Notes: generated by a model not told the origin, from the letters alone. A stretch of 64,000 nt of DNA from Bradyrhizobium sp. AZCC 2176 (GCF_036924645.1 NZ_JAZHRX010000001.1:3286001-3350000); one strand, 5' to 3'; positions 10,998 through 22,140 are shown, counted from the stretch's first letter. Translations and numbers: made by a program.

Positions 10998-11840
10998 CTA
11001 CAGTCGTTTGATCGCCGTCACCTCGCTGCCCGCCGCCTTGATCCGCACAATCGCCTCGTGCGCGTTCTCGACCACGGTCGCCATATGATGCGCGTTGGCG
11101 TGAACGATAGTGTCGGGATCGCGGACGATCGCGACGTGGCCTTTCCAGAAGATCAAGTCGCCGCGTTGCAGCTTTTTCATTTCAGCCGGACTCAGTGCCC
11201 GGCCCAAGCCATCCTGCTGCAGGTCGCTGTCGCGCGGGCAGCCGATGCCGGCGGCGTTCAGCGATACCTGGACGAGGCCGGAGCAATCGATGCCGAGTGA
11301 GCTCTTGCCGCCCCAAAGATACGGCGTGCCGACGAACCGTTCAGCGACCGCCACAAAGTCAGATTCATAGTCGTGAAGATCCACGAGATGACGCTTCGGC
11401 AGATACTGGCCGTCATGCCTGATGGCAAAATCGCCTTCTTCGCGCGTGATTTCGACCCATGATCCCATGACCAGCGAATCCGAGGGCGCCACTTTGATCG
11501 AGGGGCCGGGGAATGCGAATGTCCGAATGGCAATAACCTTGTGCGTTGGCGCAGTCGTCTCCCCCATGAGCGAGGAATCGGGTAGCCACCCTACATAGCC
11601 ATCGACGTTGAGTTGACCCCACGCCCAGCCCTCACTGTTGCGGTCGTAGACCGTGACGCGCTCGCCTTTCAGCACTTGCGTCATCATCTCGGCATCGGGA
11701 GAGGGCACGCGGCGAAGGGGAGCGATGGTTTCGATCACCTCGAACACCTCGCCCTCGACGAAGCGCGCGGCCTTTACCTTGCCTTCGAGATATTTTGCGG
11801 CGACCTCTGGCCGTGCCGGTGTCAGGCGCGGGTCATCCAT
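10998..11840 (-). CDS. NlpC/P60-family cell wall hydrolase with SH3-like domains
   Basis: A 280-residue C40-family peptidase that probably cleaves peptide bonds in murein stem peptides. The N-terminal half (about 25-150) holds bacterial SH3-like modules (VLKGERVTVYDRNSEGWAWGQ). The C-terminal half is the NlpC/P60 domain with catalytic Cys186 (GIDCSGL), His235 (KGHVAIV) and a third polar residue, His247. There is no signal peptide or membrane anchor, so the location is uncertain. The gene overlaps the end of the M17 aminopeptidase gene by eight bases and shares its transcript, suggesting joint processing of murein peptides. Confidence 0.88.
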   Translation of the reverse strand: MDDPRLTPARPEVAAKYLEGKVKAARFVEGEVFEVIETIAPLRRVPSPDAEMMTQVLKGERVTVYDRNSEGWAWGQLNVDGYVGWLPDSSLMGETTAPTHKVIAIRTFAFPGPSIKVAPSDSLVMGSWVEITREEGDFAIRHDGQYLPKRHLVDLHDYESDFVAVAERFVGTPYLWGGKSSLGIDCSGLVQVSLNAAGIGCPRDSDLQQDGLGRALSPAEMKKLQRGDLIFWKGHVAIVRDPDTIVHANAHHMATVVENAHEAIVRIKAAGSEVTAIKRL

Positions 11841-13260
11841 AGCGTTCGCTCAGCAGTTTGTAGATCGCGCGCGCGGCCTGGCACTCGCCGCCTTCCGGAC
11901 GCGCGGGTTTTGCGGACGGCGTCCAGCCGTAGATATCGACATGCAGCCAGCTCTTGGCATCCGTCACGAAGCGCTGCAGGAACAGCGCACAGGTGATCGA
12001 GCCGGCAAAGCCGCCGGATGGTGCGTTGTTGATGTCGGCAACCTTCGAATCCAGCCAGGAATCGTAGGGCGGCCACAGCGGCATTCGCCACAACGGATCG
12101 TTCTCCCGTTTCGCATGGGCTGCGACGCTTTCGGCGAGCCTCTCATCATGGGTGTAAAAGGGCGGTAAATCCGGCCCCAGCGCCACACGCGCCGCACCCG
12201 TCAGGGTGCCGAGGTCAACCAGCAGATCCGGTTTCTCTTCGTCGGCGAGCGCCAGTGCGTCCGCCAGCACCAGTCGTCCCTCGGCGTCGGTGTTGCCGAT
12301 CTCCACCGTTGGTCCCTTGCGCGATTTGAAGATGTCGAGCGGGCGGAAGGCGTTGCCGGCCACCGCGTTCTCGACCGCGGGGATCAGCACGCGCAGGCGG
12401 ACCTTCAGCTTCGCATCCATCACCATCTGCGCCAGCGCCAGCACGTTGGCGGCGCCGCCCATGTCCTTTTTCATGATCAGCATGCCGCTGGACGGTTTCA
12501 GGTCGAGGCCGCCAGTGTCGAAACAGACGCCCTTGCCGACCAGCGTCACTTTGGGATGGGCGGGATCGCCCCAGGTCAGGTCGATCAGGCGCGGGGCGCG
12601 CGTCGAGGCCATGCCGACGGCGTGGATCAGCGGAAAGTTCTGCTTCACCAGTTCGTCGCCGATGATGCAGTTGAACTCGGCGCCGAAGCGCGTCGCCAAC
12701 TGTTGCGCAGCTTCTGCCAGTTCCGCCGGTCCCATGTCATTCGACGGCGTGTTGATCAGGTCCCGCGCCAGCGCGGCGGCCTCGGCCATCCGCGCAATGT
12801 CGGCGATGTCGACGCCCTCGGGCGGCACCAGCCGGACCGCGGGCTTGTCGGCCTTGCGGTAGCGGCCGAAGCGATAGGTGCCCAGCGCAAAAGCGAGCGT
12901 AGCCAGCCGGAAATCATGCGGCGCATTGGCGAAGCGATAGACGCCGGGCGGTAGCAGGCCGGGCAGCGCGCCCGGCCGGAACAGATCGCGCGACTTGGCG
13001 GTCTCGTCCTCCAGCCCGAAAACGACCCGTGCGATCTGACCGTCGGGCGCGGGCAACGCCAGGCATTTGCCGGGCTTGGCGGTGAAGTCGTTGGCCGTCG
13101 CAAATTGCCGGGCCTGTTCGGGGAGTTCCCTGGCGATCGCGCTCCAGGTCGTCTTGGTGGTGAAGGTAATCGGAATGGCAGCGGCGTCGGGCGCGGTCTC
13201 GAACGGGGATGGCATGCGGATCTCGCGGAAGAGGGCGGGCAGGGTGGTGCCGATGGGCAT
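11833..13260 (-). CDS. M17 leucyl aminopeptidase family protein
   Basis: A cytosolic two-metal aminopeptidase, 475 residues. The C-terminal catalytic domain has the Lys of VGKGVCFDTGG (243), the KKDMGGA segment (264-270) and the family signature NTDAEGRLVLADAL (from 323). The N-terminal domain (about 20-150) is the variable macro-like domain. Alternative start at residue 16 (ATG 13215, MPSPF) cannot be excluded. Members of this subgroup are often named leucyl aminopeptidase or PepB; the exact substrate is unknown. It overlaps the following NlpC/P60 gene. Confidence 0.9.
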   Translation of the reverse strand: MPIGTTLPALFREIRMPSPFETAPDAAAIPITFTTKTTWSAIARELPEQARQFATANDFTAKPGKCLALPAPDGQIARVVFGLEDETAKSRDLFRPGALPGLLPPGVYRFANAPHDFRLATLAFALGTYRFGRYRKADKPAVRLVPPEGVDIADIARMAEAAALARDLINTPSNDMGPAELAEAAQQLATRFGAEFNCIIGDELVKQNFPLIHAVGMASTRAPRLIDLTWGDPAHPKVTLVGKGVCFDTGGLDLKPSSGMLIMKKDMGGAANVLALAQMVMDAKLKVRLRVLIPAVENAVAGNAFRPLDIFKSRKGPTVEIGNTDAEGRLVLADALALADEEKPDLLVDLGTLTGAARVALGPDLPPFYTHDERLAESVAAHAKRENDPLWRMPLWPPYDSWLDSKVADINNAPSGGFAGSITCALFLQRFVTDAKSWLHVDIYGWTPSAKPARPEGGECQAARAIYKLLSERYG

Positions 13261-13351
13261 AGCACGGCCAATTAACCGGCCGTTAGGGTTAACAGTCTAT
13301 TGCTGGCGCGTTCGGCTCCATTCATCAGCCATTCCCGTGAGTTAAGGTGCC

Positions 13352-14188
13352 ATGCGTCGACAGTCCAGCCACGCCGGATCGCTTGCCCGGTTCCTGACCT
13401 CCGCGGCCGTAACCGCGGTTTTGGCCGCAGGCCTTGGTGGCTGCCAGACCATGTCCGACATAACAGGATCGCTGACCTCATCGTCTCCCAAAGCGCAAAC
13501 CATTCCTGAGGATCCGCGCCGCGCGGCCGAGGTCTACGGCGAGCGCTACCGCGCCAACCCCAAGGATGCCGAGGCGGCACTGGGTTACGGCCAGGCGCTG
13601 CGCGCCACCGGCCAGCGGGCGCAGGCCGTCGCCGTGCTCGAGCAGGCAACCATCGCCCATCCCGGCAACAAGGCGCTGCTCGCCGCCTACGGTCGCGCGC
13701 TCGCCGACAACGGCAATTCGCAGGCCGCCTTCGACGTACTCAGCCGCGCCCATTCGCCGGCCAATCCCGACTGGCGCATTCTTTCGGTGCAGGGCACCAC
13801 GCTCGACAAGATGGCCAAGCACGAGGAGGCCCGCCGCTATTACGCGAGCGCGCTGAAGATCATGCCGGAAGAACCCTCGGTGCTGTCCAATCTCGGTCTC
13901 TCCTACATGCTGACGCGGGAGCTGCCGCAGGCCGAGGAAACGCTACGGCGCGCCTATTCCAATCCCGGCGCCGACGGCAGGGTGCGGCAGAACCTGGCGC
14001 TCGTGGTCGGCCTGCAGGGCCGCTTCGCGGAAGCCGAGACCATCGCCAAGGGCGATCTGCCCGCCGACGAGGCGGCCACCAACGTGGCTTACCTGCGGGA
14101 AATGCTGAGCCGCAAAGACAAGGACAGTTCGCGTCCTTCCGGCAACAAGGCGGCCGTCCCGGTTGCAGCGCTCAGCCGGCCGGACTAG
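13352..14188 (+). CDS. tadD: Tad pilus assembly lipoprotein with TPR repeats (TadD-like)
   Basis: A 278-residue predicted lipoprotein with a lipobox ending at Cys31 (AAGLGGC). After a short linker it contains tandem tetratricopeptide repeats (about residues 55-235), for instance around AALGYGQALRATGQRAQAV and SNLGLSYMLTRELPQAEETL. TadD proteins are TPR lipoproteins needed for the secretin and motor of Flp pili. Placement directly beside the tad genes supports the name, although it is on the opposite strand and converges on tadC. The tail after about 255 is low complexity. Confidence 0.85.
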   Translation: MRRQSSHAGSLARFLTSAAVTAVLAAGLGGCQTMSDITGSLTSSSPKAQTIPEDPRRAAEVYGERYRANPKDAEAALGYGQALRATGQRAQAVAVLEQATIAHPGNKALLAAYGRALADNGNSQAAFDVLSRAHSPANPDWRILSVQGTTLDKMAKHEEARRYYASALKIMPEEPSVLSNLGLSYMLTRELPQAEETLRRAYSNPGADGRVRQNLALVVGLQGRFAEAETIAKGDLPADEAATNVAYLREMLSRKDKDSSRPSGNKAAVPVAALSRPD

Positions 14189-14274
14189 AGCTTCGGTTCT
14201 GAATCCCGATATTCAAGGCTGTCTACTGTCAATCCGGCGTCGCGCGTGCCGTGGCAAGCCGGGGTTGACGACGT

Positions 14275-14304
14275 CGAACGGCGCAGCAGCGGCTGCGCCG
14301 TTCG
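14275..14304. terminator. Hairpin between convergent tadD and tadC
   Basis: A 13-bp perfect stem (14275-14287 with 14292-14304) with a 4-base loop sits between the convergent tadD and tadC stops, two bases beyond the end of tadC. No T-tract follows on either strand, so it may act as a bidirectional 3' end stabiliser rather than a classical intrinsic terminator. Confidence 0.5.
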
Positions 14305-14306
14305 CC

Positions 14307-15281
14307 TTACGGCATCATCTGGATCTTGATGTAGGTCGGCCCCAGAATGACGATGAACAGACACGGCAGGAAGAACAGGATCATCGGCACGGTCAGCTTC
14401 GGCGGCAGCGCCGCCGCCTTCTTCTCGGCCTCGGTCATCCGCATGTCGCGGTTTTCCTGCGCCATCACGCGCAGGCTCTGGCCGAGCGGGGTGCCGTAGC
14501 GTTCCGACTGCATCAGCGCCAGGCAGACCGATTTCACGCCCTCCAGCCCGGTGCGCTTGGCGAGGTTCTCGTAGGCCACCTTGCGATCCTGCAGGTATGA
14601 CAATTCCGCCGTTGTCAGCGAGAATTCCTCCGACAGCGCGATCGATTGCGACGTGATCTCGGTGGAAACCTTGCGGAAGGCGACTTCGACCGACATGCCG
14701 GACTCGATGCAGATCAGCAGGAGATCGAGCGCGTCGGGAAAGGCGCGCTTGATGGAGAGCTGTCGCTTGCTGATGGCGTTCTTCAGGAACAGCATCGGCG
14801 CCTGCAGTCCGAGATAGGCGGCGCCGATGCAGATGCCGAGCTTGACCGTCAGCGACTTGTCCAAGTTGGTGATCACGAACACGTAGAGGACCGCGCCGAG
14901 AAACAGCACGATCGGCGTCACCGCGCGGGCAAACAGGAAAGTGACGTAGGGCGCGTGGCCGCGATAGCCGGCCATGATCAGCTTGTCGCGTGCGGCTTCC
15001 TGCGCCAGCCATTTGGTCAGGTTGAAGTCTTCCACCACCTTGGAAACGAGTTGCTTCGGGGTCTGCCGCAGCGACACCTTCTCCGATTTGTTGAGGCGTT
15101 CGCGCTCGCGCTGGCGAAGCCGCTCGCGCTCGCTGGCGACCGCCTTCATGCGTTTGGCAAGACCTTCGCCGGCAAACAGCGGCATGATCAGCGTATAGGC
15201 GGTCGCACTCGCCGCGATGGCGGCAAGCAGCATGGTCATGAACCGCGCGTCGTGCATCTTGGCGATCAGGAACTCAATCAT
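14307..15281 (-). CDS. tadC: Type II secretion system F family protein (TadC)
   Basis: Inner-membrane platform protein of the Flp/Tad pilus machine, 324 residues. A membrane helix lies near residues 15-36, a charged Arg/Glu-rich cytoplasmic segment follows (about 43-75), then two helices near 112-165, the T2SSF domain (about 175-300; FPDALDLLLICIESGMSVEVAF) and a final C-terminal helix. It is the last gene of the minus-strand cpa operon, ten bases after tadB, and the paralogous pair TadB/TadC is expected to form a hetero-oligomeric platform over CpaF. Confidence 0.92.
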   Translation of the reverse strand: MIEFLIAKMHDARFMTMLLAAIAASATAYTLIMPLFAGEGLAKRMKAVASERERLRQRERERLNKSEKVSLRQTPKQLVSKVVEDFNLTKWLAQEAARDKLIMAGYRGHAPYVTFLFARAVTPIVLFLGAVLYVFVITNLDKSLTVKLGICIGAAYLGLQAPMLFLKNAISKRQLSIKRAFPDALDLLLICIESGMSVEVAFRKVSTEITSQSIALSEEFSLTTAELSYLQDRKVAYENLAKRTGLEGVKSVCLALMQSERYGTPLGQSLRVMAQENRDMRMTEAEKKAAALPPKLTVPMILFFLPCLFIVILGPTYIKIQMMP

Positions 15282-15291
15282 AGGCGCACCG

Positions 15292-16269
15292 TCAGAAGTC
15301 GAAGTTGATCATTTTCTTCATCACCAGAACGCCGATCGTCATCCAGGCGACGCAGCACACCAGCATGAACTGGCCGACGTGGGTGGTCCAAAGCAGTGCG
15401 ATGTAGTCGGGCGTCGAGATCCACACCAGCATCATCACGGCCGGCGGCAACGAGCCGATGATACCGGCCGAGGCCTTGGCTTCCATCGACATCGCCTGAA
15501 TCTTCTCCGCCATCTTCTTGCGATCGCGCAGCACCTTGGACAGATTGCCGAGCGCTTCGGACAGATTGCCGCCCGACTTCTGCTGGATCGCGACCACGAT
15601 GCCGAAGAAGTTTGCCTCCGGCAGCGGCATCCGCTCATACAGGCGAGCGCAGGCCTCGCCTAGCGGCATGCCGATGGTCTGGGTTTCGATGATAGCCAGG
15701 AACTCGCTCTTGAGCGGCTCCGGCGCGTCGGCGGCGACCACCTTGATGGATTCGAACAGCGGCAGACCGGCCTTGATGCCGCGCACGATGACGTCGACGG
15801 CGTCGGGGAGCGCCTTCAGAAACGCTTTCTCGCGGCGCTTCTTGAGATAGCCCAGGATCCAGCGCGGCAGGCCGAGGCCGGTGCCGAAAGCCATCACGGC
15901 GGCGCCCAGCAGGTGGCCGCCGAACATAAAAGCGAGCACGAATCCAACCGCGCCGGAAACGGCTGATACGATCCAGAATTTCTGAGGCGTCCACGATCCC
16001 AAACCGGCCTGCGCAAGGCGGGTTGAAAGGGGCACGGACTTGTCCTTCTTGCGGCGGGCGTCGAGCTCCTTCAGCGATCCTTCGACCTGGTCACGGCGCG
16101 AACGCTGGCTTTTTTCGGTCTGGCGCGCCGGGGCGTCGGTCCGTGCGATTGAGGCGCGGCGGGATTCGGCCTTCCGCTCACCCGACAGCGACGGATAGAT
16201 GAATACCCAGGCTAGGCCACCGATAGTAGTGGCGGCGAGAAAGGCCAGTGCAAGTATCTGCATGCTCAT
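15292..16269 (-). CDS. tadB: Type II secretion system F family protein (TadB)
   Basis: Second platform protein, 325 residues. N-terminal helix at about 5-25, then a basic linker, two helices around 95-130, the T2SSF domain (LPDAVDVIVRGIKAGLPLFES) and a C-terminal membrane helix pair. I prefer ATG 16269, preceded five bases upstream by GAGGA, over the TTG at 16281 that overlaps the cpaF stop; ATG 16263 is also possible. Lies between cpaF and tadC in one operon. Confidence 0.92.
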   Translation of the reverse strand: MSMQILALAFLAATTIGGLAWVFIYPSLSGERKAESRRASIARTDAPARQTEKSQRSRRDQVEGSLKELDARRKKDKSVPLSTRLAQAGLGSWTPQKFWIVSAVSGAVGFVLAFMFGGHLLGAAVMAFGTGLGLPRWILGYLKKRREKAFLKALPDAVDVIVRGIKAGLPLFESIKVVAADAPEPLKSEFLAIIETQTIGMPLGEACARLYERMPLPEANFFGIVVAIQQKSGGNLSEALGNLSKVLRDRKKMAEKIQAMSMEAKASAGIIGSLPPAVMMLVWISTPDYIALLWTTHVGQFMLVCCVAWMTIGVLVMKKMINFDF

Positions 16270-16277
16270 CGCATTCC

Positions 16278-17744
<1,467 letters not shown>

Positions 17745-17766
17745 GATGACACTCCACGCGGGCGAC

Positions 17767-19038
17767 CTACTTCTTGGCCCGCAACTTCTCGATCAAGGGC
17801 GACAGCAACGAACTCTTGGGCTTTTTGGTCTCGCCGCGGCCGGTAAGCCGCTGCGCGATCTGCAGGAACATTTCGGTGGTGCGATGTGTGGCGGAGATTT
17901 CCGCGATCATCTGGCCATTGTTCGCGGCCGAGCCGAACATCTGCGGCTCGAACGGGATAGTGGCGATCGGCTGGCTTTCGATTGCCTTGGCGAATTCGCT
18001 GGCGGGGATCTCCGGCCGCTTCGGCACACCGACCTGGTTCAGGCAATAAAGCGGCGCGCGATCGTTTGGCCGCGATGCCTTCAGGAGATCGAAGATGTTC
18101 TTCGTGTTGCGTAAATTCGCCAGATCGGGCGCCGCGACGATCAGAATATCGTCGGCTGCAATCAGGGCACGCTTGGTCCATCCCGACCATTGATGGGGAA
18201 CGTCGAGCACGATGCAGGGCATCGTGGTGCGAAGCGTATCGAAGATCGAATCGAACGCCTCGGCGCCGAAATCGTAGACCCGATCCAGCGTAGCCGGCGC
18301 GGCCAGCAGACTGAGGTGGTCGGTGCATTTCGACAGCAGGCGGTCGAGGAACGCGGTATCGACCCGATCGGGCGAGAACACCGCGTCCGCAATGCCCTGC
18401 GGCGGGTCCTGGTTGTAGTCGAGGCCGGCGGTGCCGAAGGCGAGGTCGAGGTCGGCGACCACGGAATCCAGCGCCAGATCGCGTGCGATCGCCCAGGCGA
18501 CGTTATGCGCGACGGTGGAGGCGCCGACGCCACCCTTGGCACCGACGATGGCGATGATGCGGCCAACGGCCTTGGCTTCCGGCGACGAAAACAGGTTGCA
18601 GACCGAGCGCACGACGTCGATGGCGCTGACCGGAGCGATGACGTAGTCGCTGACGCCGCGGCGGACCAGTTCGCGATAGAGCATGACATCGTTGATGCGG
18701 CCGATCACGATCACGCGGGTCCCGGCGTCGCAAACGGTGGCAAGCTGGTCGAGGCCGGTGAGAATGTCGTTGCGGCCTTCGGTCTCCAGGATGATGACGT
18801 TCGGGGTCGGGGCCGAGCGGTAGGCCTCGATGGCAGCGGCCATGCCGCCCATCTGGATCTTGAGATGAGCCTTGCCGAGGCGGCGGTCCTCGCCCGCCGC
18901 CTGCACCGCGGCCGCGGTTTCCACCGTATCGCAGAAAGCCTGTACCGACACCCGCGGCGCCGGCGCGATGTGATCCTCGGTCGAGGGCGCCGTGATATGC
19001 GGCTGCTGTTCTGAATTCTGACGCTGGTAAGTGATCAT
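17767..19038 (-). CDS. cpaE: Pilus assembly localisation protein CpaE/TadZ
   Basis: A MinD/ParA-like ATPase that positions the pilus machine, 423 residues. An N-terminal receiver-like domain (about 30-150, lacking the full phospho-acceptor signature) precedes the P-loop domain with a deviant Walker A KGGVGAST at 168-175. DLDLAFGTAGLDY and VLDVPHQWSGWTKRALIAAD are typical of the family. Its start overlaps the end of cpaD (ATGA), indicating translational coupling. Confidence 0.94.
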   Translation of the reverse strand: MITYQRQNSEQQPHITAPSTEDHIAPAPRVSVQAFCDTVETAAAVQAAGEDRRLGKAHLKIQMGGMAAAIEAYRSAPTPNVIILETEGRNDILTGLDQLATVCDAGTRVIVIGRINDVMLYRELVRRGVSDYVIAPVSAIDVVRSVCNLFSSPEAKAVGRIIAIVGAKGGVGASTVAHNVAWAIARDLALDSVVADLDLAFGTAGLDYNQDPPQGIADAVFSPDRVDTAFLDRLLSKCTDHLSLLAAPATLDRVYDFGAEAFDSIFDTLRTTMPCIVLDVPHQWSGWTKRALIAADDILIVAAPDLANLRNTKNIFDLLKASRPNDRAPLYCLNQVGVPKRPEIPASEFAKAIESQPIATIPFEPQMFGSAANNGQMIAEISATHRTTEMFLQIAQRLTGRGETKKPKSSLLSPLIEKLRAKK

Positions 19039-19784
19039 TTGCCGGTATCGCTGAGTTTGGCCCTGTCGCTCTCGGGATAGGTGGTCGCGGTGGAAAGGCC
19101 CTTGCGATACTTTTCGAAGGCTATACCACGGCGCGGCGCAAAGGCTGGGGTTTCGGGACGCGGCTGCGCGAGGTCGGATGGGTTATCGACCATCGCCGCC
19201 AGGTTGCGCTGGTTGGAGCAGCCGAAATTGTAGTACTGCTTGTTGTCGAAATAGCCCTTGTTGTTGATCGACGGTCCGAGATCCTCCGGCCACAGCCCGC
19301 ACGGCCCGGCCACCGCCGAGATCTTCGGATAGTTGAGGCGGATCGCGGCCATATGCCTGGGATCTTCCGGGTGATACTGACGGACATTGATCGCGCGCGG
19401 CGGCACGCCGGCAGCGGCAAAGGTCGCCCGGATCTCGCGCAAGGAATCCTCGGCCGCCCGCGCGTTCGGGGTATTGACGGGCACGTCGACGCTGATGACG
19501 CCGGTGCCTTCGCGAAGCCAGTCCTGGGCTAGGCCCATGACGTCGGCGCGCTGAGAGGCGGACAAGCCGCCGCGCCCGCGACCGACGAAAACGACGATCG
19601 AGCGGTCGGCTTCCTGGACCGCGATCGGATGGCGCTGGCGGTAATCGTCGGGCACGCCGGCCGTCGTCACGGGATCGACGACGGTATGCTTGCAGGCGCC
19701 GAGCGCCACGGAAACACCGATCAGCGCTGCGGTCAGGCGGAGCGCGCGCTTGCGATCGGCGGGTTTTGTGCTCTGTGCTGTCAT
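19035..19784 (-). CDS. cpaD: Pilus assembly lipoprotein CpaD
   Basis: A 249-residue outer-membrane-associated lipoprotein; the lipobox LGAC ends at Cys31. The mature protein matches the CpaD family, with the Arg-Gly-rich FVGRGRGGLSASQR segment, a region implicated in periplasmic binding, and a C-terminal YNFGCSNQRNLAAMV motif. It is thought to assist or stabilise the CpaC secretin. Nine bases separate the cpaC stop from its ATG, and its 3' end overlaps cpaE. Confidence 0.92.
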   Translation of the reverse strand: MTAQSTKPADRKRALRLTAALIGVSVALGACKHTVVDPVTTAGVPDDYRQRHPIAVQEADRSIVVFVGRGRGGLSASQRADVMGLAQDWLREGTGVISVDVPVNTPNARAAEDSLREIRATFAAAGVPPRAINVRQYHPEDPRHMAAIRLNYPKISAVAGPCGLWPEDLGPSINNKGYFDNKQYYNFGCSNQRNLAAMVDNPSDLAQPRPETPAFAPRRGIAFEKYRKGLSTATTYPESDRAKLSDTGK

Positions 19785-19793
19785 CGTCCCGCC

Positions 19794-21260
19794 TCAGTCC
19801 GTAATAAAGCCGTAGGTGCCGCGATAATTCCGCGCCTTCTCGACGCGGCCCGGAACGCCGTAGATGCGATTGATGCTGCCGAGCAGGTCGGCCTGCGGAT
19901 CCGACGCGCTGGCAAAGCCGTCATCGGGACGCGACAGGTCTTTCTGCGCAACTGCACGCACCACATAGGGCGTGACCAGAACCATCAATTCAGTCTGGCT
20001 GTTGACGAAGTCGCGGCTGCGAAACAGCGTGCCGAGAACCGGCAGTTGCGCCAGACCCGGCAGACCGTTGATCGCCTGCTTGGTCTGTTCCTGGATCAGG
20101 CCGGCCATCGCCATCGCGCCGCCGGAGGGAATTTCCAGCGTGGTCTCGGCGCGGCGGGTCTTGATCGAGGGAATCGTTGTGCCGCCGGCACCGCCCTGCA
20201 AAGCGTTTTCGGTCGAGACTTCCGACACTTCGGTCATCACCCGAAGGCTGATCCGTCCCTCCGTCAGCACGACCGGCGTGAAGTTGAGGGAGATGCCGAA
20301 TTTCTTGAAGCTGACTGTCTGGACGCAGTTTCCGAGGCCACCGCCCGCTGTGGTTTGGCAGGTCACCCCGGTCGGAATTGGAAATTCGCCGCCGGAGACA
20401 AATGTTGCGGACTCGCCGGAAATGGCTGTGAGGTTTGGCTCGGCAAGGGTCCGCACCACGCCGGCGCTTTCCATCGCGCGCAGCGTCGCCTGCACGGATG
20501 GCGTCGCGCCGAAAGCCCCGGTAAGGGCATTGCCGGGGACGAGCGGCGCACTGTTTGCGGTGAACGGGTTGTTATTCTTGAAGCTAACAACGGATGTGCC
20601 GTAGGTCAGGTTGGCGCTGAGATCGATGCCCATCTGCTTGATGATCGAGCGCTGGACTTCAGCAAGCGTGACTTTCAGCATCACCTGGTCGCGGCCGCGA
20701 ACTGCGATCGAATTGACGACCTTTTCGGCGCCGCCCACCAGACGGGCGGCAATGTCGGCGGCCTGCTGCGCTTCGATCGGGCTTGCCGCGGTGCCGCTCA
20801 GCACCACGCCGTCACCGATGCCTTCGATCAGGATCTCCGAATTCGGCAGCGACTGCTTCAGCGCCGCGCGCACGCCGTTGAGGTCGCGCTTGACCGCGAT
20901 GTCATAGGCCGCGATCTGTGCACCGGTGGAATCGAAGAAAACGATATTGGTCTGGCCGACGGCGGCGCCGATGATATAGGCGCGCTGGGTCGAACGCACC
21001 ACCGCGTTGGCGACCTTCGGATCGGCAACCAGCACGTCCTTGATCTCGCGCGGCAGGTCGATCACGAAGGATTTGCCGATCCCGAGCGAAACGAAGCGCG
21101 CGTTCATCTGACCATCGGCGACGGGCGGGGGCGCAACGCGATAGTCGCTCGCCACCACCGGCGTCAGCGCCGGATTGAGCGTGAGTGCAGCCACGGCCGA
21201 AAACGACAGGGCGCGGACGATGAACGTTCGCATCATCGGCTGAACTTCCCTGCACTTCAT
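19794..21260 (-). CDS. cpaC: Outer-membrane secretin CpaC/RcpA
   Basis: The outer-membrane channel for the Flp pilus, 488 residues from ATG 21260. After a signal peptide it has the pilus/secretin N-terminal domain (SLGIGKSFVIDLPREIKDVLV), a BON-like segment, and the conserved secretin domain (SGGEFPIPTG..., KKFGISLNFTPVVLTEGRISL, then GLPGLAQLPVLGTLFRSRDF). AGGA lies eight bases before ATG 21260. A start at 21281 would overlap cpaB (ATGA) and a start at the MMRTF methionines is also possible. The gene follows cpaB directly. Confidence 0.94.
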   Translation of the reverse strand: MKCREVQPMMRTFIVRALSFSAVAALTLNPALTPVVASDYRVAPPPVADGQMNARFVSLGIGKSFVIDLPREIKDVLVADPKVANAVVRSTQRAYIIGAAVGQTNIVFFDSTGAQIAAYDIAVKRDLNGVRAALKQSLPNSEILIEGIGDGVVLSGTAASPIEAQQAADIAARLVGGAEKVVNSIAVRGRDQVMLKVTLAEVQRSIIKQMGIDLSANLTYGTSVVSFKNNNPFTANSAPLVPGNALTGAFGATPSVQATLRAMESAGVVRTLAEPNLTAISGESATFVSGGEFPIPTGVTCQTTAGGGLGNCVQTVSFKKFGISLNFTPVVLTEGRISLRVMTEVSEVSTENALQGGAGGTTIPSIKTRRAETTLEIPSGGAMAMAGLIQEQTKQAINGLPGLAQLPVLGTLFRSRDFVNSQTELMVLVTPYVVRAVAQKDLSRPDDGFASASDPQADLLGSINRIYGVPGRVEKARNYRGTYGFITD

Positions 21261-21277
21261 ATCGTGCGTCCTTTCGG

Positions 21278-22066
21278 TCACTTCTGCATCGTCTGCTGGC
21301 TGGCAACGCCGTAACGAATGACGTTGAGGTTTTCGCCGCGCTTGAATTGTTCGTCCGGCTTCTCGACCGCGTTGACGTCGGCGATGCTGCGCAGCGCCAG
21401 CGTCAGCGTGCCGTTCTGGCGCGACCGCGCCAGCGTCTCGGCCTGGTCGGGCTTCAGTTCGAGGGTAACCGTCTTGCCGACCAGCGCGCTGGTGCCTTCT
21501 TTTTCCTTCGGTGCCTGGTCGATAGCGAGAACGCGGACATTGCTGAGGATGATCTCCGAATTGGAGATATCCGGGCCGCTGCCGTCCGGGTTCTTCACGC
21601 GCTTGGTAAGAATCACGTCGACGCGGTCGTTCGGCAGGATGAAGCCGCCGGCGCCGGTTTCCGGCGAAATTTCGGTGGAAATGGCCCGGAAGCCTGCGGG
21701 CAGAATCGCCGCCATGAAGCCGGAGCCGTCGGCCCTCACCAGCTTCTGCTCGCGAATTGGCTCACCCGCGATGAACGGCGCGCGCGCGATCGAGCTGGTG
21801 ATCTCCTTGACGGCGTCGGCCCTGCTGGCGCGGCTTATGAAGTTGCTGCTGGCGGTCGAGGCCGGCCAGGTCTGCCATTGCAGATCGTCCGACTTGACCG
21901 ACTGGCCGAGGCCGATATCCGATTTGGCGACGAGAATATCGACGGTCTGCATCTGCGCGACGGGCTGGGCCGGCGCAGGCTTGTCGCCGGACCCGCTGGC
22001 GAGATATGCGGCAATGCCGCCGGCGCCGATAGCGATGGCCAGGACCACAATGCGTGCGGTATTCAT
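21278..22066 (-). CDS. cpaB: Flp pilus assembly protein CpaB/RcpC
   Basis: A 262-residue exported protein with an N-terminal hydrophobic signal anchor (about 5-25) and a SAF domain (about 42-105; VDILVAKSDIGLGQSVKSDDL) followed by the RcpC domain (LPAGFRAISTEISPETGAGG, LPNDRVDVILTKRV). CpaB is thought to bind peptidoglycan and support the secretin. A 127-bp gap separates it from the upstream cpaA, so it may have its own promoter; two CtrA-like half-sites lie in that gap. Confidence 0.94.
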   Translation of the reverse strand: MNTARIVVLAIAIGAGGIAAYLASGSGDKPAPAQPVAQMQTVDILVAKSDIGLGQSVKSDDLQWQTWPASTASSNFISRASRADAVKEITSSIARAPFIAGEPIREQKLVRADGSGFMAAILPAGFRAISTEISPETGAGGFILPNDRVDVILTKRVKNPDGSGPDISNSEIILSNVRVLAIDQAPKEKEGTSALVGKTVTLELKPDQAETLARSRQNGTLTLALRSIADVNAVEKPDEQFKRGENLNVIRYGVASQQTMQK

Positions 22067-22140
22067 TACGCTTCACTTTCCACATTACGCTGCGACGCTT
22101 CCGTCGCCGTGATGGGAGTTGACCAGCTATTCGTCAAAGC

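Noticed and set aside
19629-21314. A 561-codon frame antisense to cpaC and cpaD
   Set aside because: Opposite to two well-defined genes; its composition (Arg/Asp/His/Gly-rich) is a shadow of the real codons.
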